Positions 1-6,358 of a stretch of 26,181 nt of DNA are shown here, piece by piece. The position numbers and the translations under genes were made by a program. The notes under the pieces are model-generated. The model was not told the DNA's origin, did no database searches, and was given only the letters and a program-made list of their open reading frames with translations. The stretch covers positions 1 through 26,181 of the forward strand of contig CAMDJU010000007.1 in assembly GCA_945900695.1 (NCBI GenBank), written 5' to 3'. How positions within the stretch are numbered: position 1 is the first letter of the stretch; the number at the start of each line of letters is the position of its first letter. This DNA comes from Bordetella parapertussis. Lineage in GTDB: Bacteria; Pseudomonadota; Gammaproteobacteria; Burkholderiales; Burkholderiaceae_C.

Positions 1-777
1 GTGGGCACACCCATCGACTACGAGGGCGTGGGCACCATGTCCAAGTCCAAGAACAACGGCGTGGACCCGCAAGACTTGATCGAAAAATACGGTGCCGACA
101 CCGCACGCCTGTACACCATGTTCACCGCACCACCCGAGGCGACCTTGGAGTGGAACGATTCGGCGGTGGAGGGCAGCTTTCGGTTTTTGCGCCGCGTCTG
201 GAACTTCGCGTTCAAGCACGAAGCCCTTATCAAGGCCGCGACCGCTGGCAACTTGAGCCAAGCCACTGTCCGCAAACAAGCCGCCGATCTGCGCCGCGAT
301 GTGCACCTGACGCTCAAGCAAGTCAGCTATGACTACGAGCGCATGCAATACAACACCGTGGTGTCTGGCTGCATGAAGTTGCTCAACGCTTTGGAAGACT
401 TTAAAAGCGATGGCAGCCCAGGTGACCAAGCGGTGCTGTGCGAAGGCACATCGGTGTTGCTGCGCATGCTCTATCCCGCCTGCCCCCACATCAGCGCCCA
501 TTTGTGGGTGGCGCTCGGCTTCGCCGCCCGCACGGGCGATTTGCTTGACGCGGCTTGGCCCACCCTGGACGAAACCGCTTTGCTGCGCGACGAGATCGAA
601 CTCATGCTGCAAGTCAACGGCAAGCTGCGCGGGTCCATCTCGGTGCCTGCCACGGCCAGCAAAGAAGACATTGAAAAAGCGGCTTTGGCCAACGAAGCCT
701 TCCAAAAACAAGCCCAAGGCGCGGCACCTAAAAAAGTGATCGTGGTGCCGGGGCGTTTGGTCAACGTGGTTCTGTGA
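1..777 (+). CDS. leuS: Leucyl-tRNA synthetase, C-terminal part (5' end outside window)
   Basis: Charges tRNA-Leu with leucine in the cytoplasm. Only the last 258 codons are present and the reading frame is open at the left edge, so the GTG at base 1 is not the true start. The class I signature loop is visible as TMSKSKNN at residues 12-19; the usual Lys of KMSKS is Thr here. It is followed by GVDPQDLIEKYGADTAR, which is highly typical of LeuRS, then the helical anticodon-binding domain (VWNFAF, about residues 66-71) and the small C-terminal domain with LMLQVNGKLRG and the terminal VIVVPGRLVNVVL. The TGA overlaps the ATG of lptE in a TGATG arrangement, which suggests translational coupling. 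Identity is secure from these motifs and the following genes; the K-to-T change may simply be lineage-typical. Confidence 0.96.
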   Translation: MGTPIDYEGVGTMSKSKNNGVDPQDLIEKYGADTARLYTMFTAPPEATLEWNDSAVEGSFRFLRRVWNFAFKHEALIKAATAGNLSQATVRKQAADLRRDVHLTLKQVSYDYERMQYNTVVSGCMKLLNALEDFKSDGSPGDQAVLCEGTSVLLRMLYPACPHISAHLWVALGFAARTGDLLDAAWPTLDETALLRDEIELMLQVNGKLRGSISVPATASKEDIEKAALANEAFQKQAQGAAPKKVIVVPGRLVNVVL

Positions 778-1295
778 TGCACAGCAGCCAGCGCCGGGCC
801 TGGTTGCGCGCAGCCTTGGTGCCCCTGCCAGCGCTGGCCTTGGCCTCGTGTGGTTTTGCGCTGAGGTCCACGCAGAAGTTTCCGTTCAAGTCGTTGTACA
901 CCGGCCCGATTACGGCTTCGCCGCTGCTCATTGAGCTGTCGCGCCAGGTGGCGGGCACGGGTGGGGTGGAGGTCATCATCGATCAGCGCCAGGTCGAGCG
1001 CGCCGACGTCATCTTTGAGTTGCTGCAAGAGCAGCGAGAGAGGGTGGTGGCTGGGCGCACCTCGTCGGGCTCGGTGCGCGAGTTTTTGTTGCGCACGAAC
1101 TTGCGCTTTCGCTTGCGCACCCGCGAGGGAAAAGAGCTGATCCCCGAGACCTTGCTGGTGGCCACCACCGACATCAGCTATAACGAAACCCTGGCCTTGT
1201 CCAAAGACCAGGAGGAGCAAATGCTCTACCGCAACATGGGCAACGATTTGGTGGGCCAAATTGTGCGCCGCATGGCCGCTTTGACCAGCCTCTGA
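777..1295 (+). CDS. lptE: LPS-assembly lipoprotein LptE
   Basis: Outer-membrane lipoprotein that plugs the LptD barrel and helps deliver lipopolysaccharide to the cell surface. From the ATG at 777 (overlapping the leuS stop as TGATG) it is 172 residues; a GTG one codon upstream is also possible. A basic N-terminus (RRAWLR) and hydrophobic stretch end in a lipobox L22-A23-S24-C25, so Cys25 should be the lipidated first residue of the mature protein. The Cys-Gly-Phe-x-Leu-Arg start of the mature chain and the late segment DISYNETLALSKDQEEQMLYRNM are characteristic of the family (E. coli RlpB/LptE). The position between leuS and holA is the classic genomic neighbourhood and supports the call. 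A gap of only 9 bp follows before holA. Confidence 0.93.
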   Translation: MHSSQRRAWLRAALVPLPALALASCGFALRSTQKFPFKSLYTGPITASPLLIELSRQVAGTGGVEVIIDQRQVERADVIFELLQEQRERVVAGRTSSGSVREFLLRTNLRFRLRTREGKELIPETLLVATTDISYNETLALSKDQEEQMLYRNMGNDLVGQIVRRMAALTSL

Positions 1296-1304
1296 GCGAC
1301 GCCC

Positions 1305-2357
1305 ATGCAAGTGTCTGCGACCCAACTCGGCGCCCATTTGGAAAAAGGTTTGCGCAGCCTGTATGTGCTGCACGGAGACGAGCCCTTGTTGGTGCAAGAG
1401 GCGGCCGACGCCATTCGCGCCAGTGCCCGCAGCCAAGGTTTCACCGAGCGCACGGTGTTCACCGTCGCTGGGGCGCATTTTGATTGGGCCGAGGTGCTCG
1501 CCAGCGGGGCATCGATGGGTTTGTTTGGCGACCGCCAATTGGTCGAGGTGCGCATTCCCTCGGGCAAGCCTGGCAAAGAGGGCAGTGTCGCTTTGCAACA
1601 ACTGGCCGAGCGTGCTGCCCACAGCCCGGATGTGCTCACCCTGGTCAGCCTGCCCCGCCTGGACAAAGCCACCAAAAGCAGCGCCTGGTTTGAGGCCTTG
1701 GAAGGTGCAGGCGTGGGCATTGCATTTGAGACGGTGGAGCGCGCCGCCTTGCCCACCTGGATCGCCCAGCGTTTGGCCGCCCAGGGCCAGCGGGTGGAGC
1801 CGGGCGAATCCGGCCAGCACTGCTTGCATTTTTTTGCCGACAAGGTCGAGGGCAATTTGTTGGCCGCTCACCAAGAAATCCAAAAGCTCGCCTTGCTCTA
1901 TCCCGAGGGTGAGCTGACGCAAGCGCAGGTCGAAAGCGCGGTGTTGGATGTGGCGCGTTTCAATGTATTCAAACTCACCGAGGCGGCCTTGGCCGGCCAA
2001 ACCGCGCGTGTGCAGCGCATGCTCGAGGGCTTGCAAGCCGAGGGCGTGGCCGCCGTGCTGGTGCAGCACACCTTGGCCGAAGACATCCGCAACCTCAAAC
2101 GCGTCAAAGACGCGGTGCTGGCCGGGCGCCCTTTGCCCATGGTGTTGCGCGAGCAGCGCATTTGGGGCGTCAAAGAGCGCTTGTTCGAGCGCATCGTCCC
2201 AGGCCTGAGCGCCACCACGGTGGACCGCTTGCTGTGGGCCGCGCACCAAGTGGATGGCATTGTCAAAGGCCTGCGCCCCCCCGCTTGGCCGCACGACCCC
2301 TGGCAGGCCTTGCAGCGCCTGGCCATGATGCTCACCCGCCAGTGTCGCCCACGTTGA
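1305..2357 (+). CDS. holA: DNA polymerase III delta subunit
   Basis: Delta subunit of the clamp-loader complex, which opens the beta sliding clamp and loads it on primed DNA. 350 residues, close to the roughly 340 usual for the family. The N-terminal segment LHGDEPLLVQEAADAIR (about residues 20-36) is the family hallmark, a RecA-like domain without a functional Walker A. RNLKRVKDAVLAGRPLP and VDGIVKGLRPPAWPHDPWQALQRLA near the C-terminus match the collar domain that oligomerises in the clamp loader. The start ATG follows the lptE stop by 9 bp, so it is probably co-transcribed with leuS and lptE. Nothing appears broken. In related Burkholderiales, as I recall, proA often follows holA directly; here two genes lie between them. 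Confidence 0.95.
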   Translation: MQVSATQLGAHLEKGLRSLYVLHGDEPLLVQEAADAIRASARSQGFTERTVFTVAGAHFDWAEVLASGASMGLFGDRQLVEVRIPSGKPGKEGSVALQQLAERAAHSPDVLTLVSLPRLDKATKSSAWFEALEGAGVGIAFETVERAALPTWIAQRLAAQGQRVEPGESGQHCLHFFADKVEGNLLAAHQEIQKLALLYPEGELTQAQVESAVLDVARFNVFKLTEAALAGQTARVQRMLEGLQAEGVAAVLVQHTLAEDIRNLKRVKDAVLAGRPLPMVLREQRIWGVKERLFERIVPGLSATTVDRLLWAAHQVDGIVKGLRPPAWPHDPWQALQRLAMMLTRQCRPR

Positions 2358-2385
2358 GCTGCTTATTCCCCTGGGCGATACACTG

Positions 2386-2397
2386 AACTGCGCAGTT
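2386..2397. promoter_or_regulatory. 12-bp perfect palindrome upstream of the ThDP enzyme gene
   Basis: AACTGCGCAGTT is a perfect 12-base palindrome 23 bp before the ATG of the downstream gene, in a 63-bp gap after holA. A weak TACACT (-10-like) sits at 2379-2384 immediately before it, with TTGAGC at 2354-2359 at a long 19-bp spacing. The location would suit an operator at the transcription start, or a small hairpin before the Shine-Dalgarno (AAAGGA). This is inference from symmetry and position only. Confidence 0.25.
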
Positions 2398-2420
2398 TTG
2401 CTGCGCCTAGAAAGGACAAG

Positions 2421-3962
2421 ATGAACGGTGCCGAGAGTTTGGTGCGCAGCCTGCTGGCCAGTGGGGTGGACACGTGTTTTGCGAATCCTGGGACTTCAGA
2501 GATGCACTTTGTGGCGGCCTTGGACAAGGTGGCGGGCATGCGTTGCGTGCTGGGCATGGCTGAAACCGTGGTCACGGGCTGTGCCGACGGCTACGCCCGC
2601 ATGGCTGGCAGACCCGCGGCCACATTGCTTCACTGTGGGCCCGGTTTTGCCAACGGCATTGCCAACATCCACAACGCGCGGCGCGCCAACACGCCCATGG
2701 TCAACCTGATTGGTGACCATGCTGTTTACCACCGCCCGTTTGACTCCCCCCTCACCGCCGACACCGAAGGGCTGGCGCGGGCCTCATCGCATTGGGTGCG
2801 CACCAGTGCCTCCAGCGCCCAGGTCGGTGCCGATGGCGCACAAGCGGTGCAAGCCGCGCGCAGTGCACCGGGCCATATTGCCAGCCTGATCTTGCCCGCC
2901 GACACCGCCTGGGGCGACGGCGGTGTGGTGGCCGCCGCTTTGCCCGTGCCCATGCGCGACGCGGTGGCCCCCGAGGTGCTCACCCACCTGGTGCAATTGC
3001 TGCGTCGGCGCGAGCCCACGGTGATGGTGCTCTCGGGCCAAGCTTTGAGCGAGGCCGGGCAACAAGCGGCGCACCGCATCGCTGTGGCCACGGGTGTGAG
3101 TTTGCGAGCTTCAGCGCAAGTCGCACGCATGCCGCGTGGGCGCGGGCGCGTGCCCATCGACCGCATTCCCTACGCCATCGAAGGGGCGCTCAAATCTTTG
3201 GCCGGGCATCAGCATGTGGTGCTGGTGGGCGCCAAACCCCCCACCGCGTTTTTTGGCTATCCCGGCAAGCCCAGCCTGATGGCCCCGCCCGAGGCCCAAA
3301 TGCATGTGCTGGCCCGCCCCGACCAAGACGCGGTGGCCGCGCTCGAATGGCTGGCCGATGCCTTGGGTGCACCGGCGTGGACCGGCGCGCCCGACACCGG
3401 CCCCAGGCCCACAGCGCAGCGCGGCGCCTTCAACCCCGACGCCTTTGCCCTCACCTTGGCTGCGCTATTGCCCGACAACGCCATCGTGGTCGAAGACGCG
3501 GTCACCTCGGGACGCAGCCTTTTTGGGCACACCTTTGGTGCCGCTGCCAACGATTGGCTGCAAATCACCGGTGGGGCGATAGGCCACGGCTTTCCCTGCG
3601 CCACCGGTGCGGCGGTGGCCTGCCCCGAGCGCAAAACCGTGTGCTTACAGTCCGATGGCGGCGGCATGTACGCTTTGCAATCGCTGTGGACCCAAGCGCG
3701 CGAGCGGCTCAATGTGGTCAATGTGGTGTTTGCCAACCGCGTGTACAAAATTTTGCAAGGCGAGTTGCTGGCCGTGGGCGCCCAGCCTGGCCCGGCGTCC
3801 AACGAGCTGTTTGACTTGGCTCGCCCCGAACTCAACTGGGTTCAATTGGCCAATGGCATGGGGGTGGAGGCGGTGCGGGTGCAAACCCTGGAGGGCTTTG
3901 CCGACGCCTTTGCCGCCGCCTGCGCCCGTCCCGGGCCGTTCTTGATTGAGTTTCAGATTTGA
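2421..3962 (+). CDS. Thiamine-diphosphate-dependent enzyme, acetolactate synthase large subunit-like (substrate unknown)
   Basis: ThDP enzyme of the acetolactate synthase/benzoylformate decarboxylase superfamily (COG0028 type), 513 residues, somewhat shorter than true IlvB/IlvI proteins. The N-terminal PYR domain has FANPGTSEMHF and the catalytic-type glutamate E49 in GMAETVVTGCADGYAR. The C-terminal PP domain has the ThDP-binding motif as S411-D412-G413 ending in A-N439-R, so the first Gly of GDG is Ser and the usual NN is AN. A central Rossmann-like domain runs from about residues 185 to 300. No small regulatory subunit is adjacent, which argues against anabolic acetolactate synthase; 2-oxo-acid decarboxylase or a carboligase is as likely. 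AAAGGA lies 6 bp before the ATG. A Bug receptor follows 45 bp downstream, so uptake and metabolism of an organic acid is an inference. Confidence 0.85.
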   Translation: MNGAESLVRSLLASGVDTCFANPGTSEMHFVAALDKVAGMRCVLGMAETVVTGCADGYARMAGRPAATLLHCGPGFANGIANIHNARRANTPMVNLIGDHAVYHRPFDSPLTADTEGLARASSHWVRTSASSAQVGADGAQAVQAARSAPGHIASLILPADTAWGDGGVVAAALPVPMRDAVAPEVLTHLVQLLRRREPTVMVLSGQALSEAGQQAAHRIAVATGVSLRASAQVARMPRGRGRVPIDRIPYAIEGALKSLAGHQHVVLVGAKPPTAFFGYPGKPSLMAPPEAQMHVLARPDQDAVAALEWLADALGAPAWTGAPDTGPRPTAQRGAFNPDAFALTLAALLPDNAIVVEDAVTSGRSLFGHTFGAAANDWLQITGGAIGHGFPCATGAAVACPERKTVCLQSDGGGMYALQSLWTQARERLNVVNVVFANRVYKILQGELLAVGAQPGPASNELFDLARPELNWVQLANGMGVEAVRVQTLEGFADAFAAACARPGPFLIEFQI

Positions 3963-4007
3963 AATTTGCGACACTTGGGTTTTGACGTTCTTCACAAGGG
4001 CATATTT

Positions 4008-4979
4008 ATGAAAAATTCTTTGCAACGCTGGCTGTGGGCCACCTTGGCTGCATTCACTTTGGCGGGCACGGTGGGCGCGCAACCTTTCCCCAACAAGCCG
4101 GTCAAGATCATCGTCACCTTTCCGCCCGGCGGCACGCCCGACATTTATGGCCGGGTGCTGGCGCAAGAGCTGGGCACGCTGTGGAAGCAGTCGGTGGTGG
4201 TGGAGAACAAAACCGGCGCCAGCGGCACCATCGGCACCGACTTTGTCGCCAAGGCCGCGCCCGATGGCTACACCTTGTTGTTTGCGGCCGATGCGTCCAT
4301 CACCATCGCGCCCAATCTGTACACCAACATCCCGTACAACCCGATTCGCGATTTGAGCCCGATTGCCAACGTGGCCACCGGCCCGTTTGTGATGCTGGCC
4401 TTCCCTGGCTTTCCCGCCAACGATGTGAAAGAGCTGATTGCCTTGGCCAAAAAGCAGCCTGGCAAAATCAGCTACGCTTCCAGCGGCCCGGGCGGTCAGC
4501 AGCATTTGTCGGGTGAAATGCTCAAGAGCATGGCCGCCGTGGACATTGCGCACATCCCCTACAAAGGCTTTGGACAAGGCGTCAACGACGTGATGGCCGG
4601 CCATGTGCCCCTGATCTTTGGCGGCATCACCGCCTCCATCCAACTCACCCAAGGCGGCAAGCTCAAGGCCTTGGGCGTGACCAGCGCCAAGCGCGCCAAA
4701 GCCCTGCCCAATGTGCCTGCCATTGCCGAGGTGTTGCCCGGCTTCAAGATCGAAGCCTGGTACGGCCTGATGGGTCCCAAAGGCATGCCCGCCGACCTGG
4801 TGAAAAAAATCAACGCCGATGTGCTCGCCATTTTGAAGCGCCCCGACTTTCAGGCCAAGCTCAGCGCCGACGCCATTGAGCCCGTGGGCGGGAGCCCCGA
4901 AGACTTTGCGGCGCAAATTGCCACAGATTTGAAAGATTGGGCGCAGTTGCTCAAGTCCATCAACCTCAAAATGGATTGA
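4008..4979 (+). CDS. Bug-family (TctC-like) periplasmic substrate receptor
   Basis: Periplasmic solute-binding protein of the tripartite tricarboxylate transporter (TTT) receptor family, which is greatly expanded in Burkholderiales. The ATG at 4008 is chosen because AAGGG lies 8 bp upstream and a good signal peptide follows (KNSLQRW, hydrophobic core, cleavage near TVGA-QPFP at residue 24); an in-frame TTG at 3966 would spoil the signal sequence. 323 residues. The mature protein starts with FPNKPVKIIVTFPPGG, the family's phosphate/carboxylate-binding loop opening, and has NKTGASGTIG and IPYKGFGQGVNDVMAGH, all canonical. No TctA/TctB membrane partners are in the window, so it may be an orphan receptor that uses a distant permease. 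It lies 45 bp behind the ThDP enzyme and is probably in its operon. Confidence 0.92.
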   Translation: MKNSLQRWLWATLAAFTLAGTVGAQPFPNKPVKIIVTFPPGGTPDIYGRVLAQELGTLWKQSVVVENKTGASGTIGTDFVAKAAPDGYTLLFAADASITIAPNLYTNIPYNPIRDLSPIANVATGPFVMLAFPGFPANDVKELIALAKKQPGKISYASSGPGGQQHLSGEMLKSMAAVDIAHIPYKGFGQGVNDVMAGHVPLIFGGITASIQLTQGGKLKALGVTSAKRAKALPNVPAIAEVLPGFKIEAWYGLMGPKGMPADLVKKINADVLAILKRPDFQAKLSADAIEPVGGSPEDFAAQIATDLKDWAQLLKSINLKMD

Positions 4980-5022
4980 ACGCACAGGGGCCTTGGTAGC
5001 CCTTGGCAACACGCATCAACCC

Positions 5023-5053
5023 TTTTCACCCTTCAGCGCCCCTCTGCCAAAAT
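5023..5053 (+). promoter_or_regulatory. Candidate proA promoter with -10 element almost touching the start codon
   Basis: CAAAAT at 5048-5053 resembles a -10 box, with a weak TTTTCA at 5023-5028 as a possible -35 (19-bp spacer). Transcription would begin near 5060, exactly at the proA ATG. The bases just before the ATG (AATCAAGCC) hold no Shine-Dalgarno. This would fit a leaderless or nearly leaderless mRNA. It is tentative and rests only on pattern and spacing. Confidence 0.25.
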
Positions 5054-5059
5054 CAAGCC

Positions 5060-6343
5060 ATGAACGCCGCCACCACCATCCCCGAACTCATGCGCACCCT
5101 CGGTCTGCAAGCGCGTTGCGCGGCGGTGGGCATGGCGCGGGCCACGGCGGCGCAAAAAGCCCATGCCTTGCGTGTGCTGGCGCGGCTGCTGCGCGAACAC
5201 ACCGGCGCTTTGCAAACCGACAACGCCAAAGACCTGTCCCGAGCCCTTGCTGCGGGTTTGGCCGAGCCCATGGTCGATCGCCTCAAGCTTTCGCCTAAAA
5301 CTCTGGAAACCTGCGCTGTGGGCTGCGAGCAATTGGCAGCCATGCCCGACATCATTGGCAGCATCAGCGGCATGAGCCAGCAGCCCAGCGGCATACGCGT
5401 GGGTCAAATGCGTGTGCCGATTGGCGTGTTTGGCATGATTTACGAGAGCCGCCCCAACGTCACCATCGAAGCCGCGTCACTCGCTATTAAAAGCGGCAAC
5501 GCCTGCATCTTGCGCGGCGGCTCCGAGGCCATCGACTCCAACAAAGCGCTGGCCGCGCTGGTGCAACAGGCTTTGGTTGAAGCGGGGCTGCCCATCGATG
5601 CGGTGCAACTCGTGCCCACCACCGACCGCGCGGCCGTGGGTGAACTCATCACCATGCCCGCCTATGTGGACGTGGTCATTCCGCGCGGCGGCAAGGGTTT
5701 GATCGAGCGCATCAGCCAAGACGCCAAGGTGCCGGTCATCAAGCATTTGGATGGCAACTGCCACAGCTATGTGGACGACCCCTGTGATTTGGACATGGCG
5801 CTGACCGTCGTTGACAACGCCAAAACCCAAAAATACAGCCCTTGCAACGCGACAGAGAGCCTGCTGGTGGCACGCGGCGTGGCGGCCGCGTTTTTGCCGC
5901 GCATTGGTCAGGTGTTTACGGATAAAGGCGTGGAGATGCGTTGCTGCCCCGAGGCTAAAGCCTTGTTACTAGGCGTCAAAGGCGCTGTGCTCAAAGACGC
6001 CACCGAGCAAGATTGGTTCGAGGAATATTTGGCACCCATCATCAGCATCAAGGTGGTGGACGGCTTGGACGCAGCCATCGCCCACATCAACCACTACAGC
6101 AGCCACCACACCGACGCCATCCTGACGCTGAACCATGTGCACAGCCAGCGCTTCTTGCGCGAGGTCGACTCGGCCAGCGTCATGGTCAACGCCAGCACCC
6201 GTTTTGCCGATGGTTTTGAGTACGGCTTGGGCGCCGAGATCGGTATCTCCACCGACAAATTTCACGCCCGTGGGCCGGTGGGTATTGAGGGCCTCACCTC
6301 GCTGAAGTATGTGGTGCTGGGGGCGGGGGAAGTGCGCGGTTGA
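5060..6343 (+). CDS. proA: Glutamate-5-semialdehyde dehydrogenase (gamma-glutamyl phosphate reductase)
   Basis: Second step of proline synthesis: NADPH-dependent reduction of gamma-glutamyl phosphate to glutamate semialdehyde in the cytosol. 427 residues from the ATG at 5060 (E. coli ProA has 417). An in-frame TTG at 5003 gives a non-homologous 19-residue extension and is rejected. Recognisable blocks are [38 protein letters not shown], the catalytic cysteine Cys262 in [13 protein letters not shown], and the C-terminal SSHHTDAI...[23 protein letters not shown] segment, all diagnostic of ProA in the aldehyde dehydrogenase superfamily. proB is not in the window. The gene ends 15 bp before the 3' end of the convergent lipase gene, which marks an abrupt drop in GC. 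Confidence 0.97.
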   Translation: MNAATTIPELMRTLGLQARCAAVGMARATAAQKAHALRVLARLLREHTGALQTDNAKDLSRALAAGLAEPMVDRLKLSPKTLETCAVGCEQLAAMPDIIGSISGMSQQPSGIRVGQMRVPIGVFGMIYESRPNVTIEAASLAIKSGNACILRGGSEAIDSNKALAALVQQALVEAGLPIDAVQLVPTTDRAAVGELITMPAYVDVVIPRGGKGLIERISQDAKVPVIKHLDGNCHSYVDDPCDLDMALTVVDNAKTQKYSPCNATESLLVARGVAAAFLPRIGQVFTDKGVEMRCCPEAKALLLGVKGAVLKDATEQDWFEEYLAPIISIKVVDGLDAAIAHINHYSSHHTDAILTLNHVHSQRFLREVDSASVMVNASTRFADGFEYGLGAEIGISTDKFHARGPVGIEGLTSLKYVVLGAGEVRG

Positions 6344-6358
6344 TGTTCAAGGGGTTTC

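Noticed and set aside
471..2294. 607-codon open frame on the - strand opposite leuS, lptE and holA
   Set aside because: It spans three well-supported genes in antisense and has the low-complexity His/Gln/Gly/Ala-rich translation typical of the shadow of high-GC coding DNA.
3966..4007. TTG start giving a 14-residue extension of the first Bug receptor
   Set aside because: The ATG at 4008 has its own ribosome site and starts a normal signal peptide.
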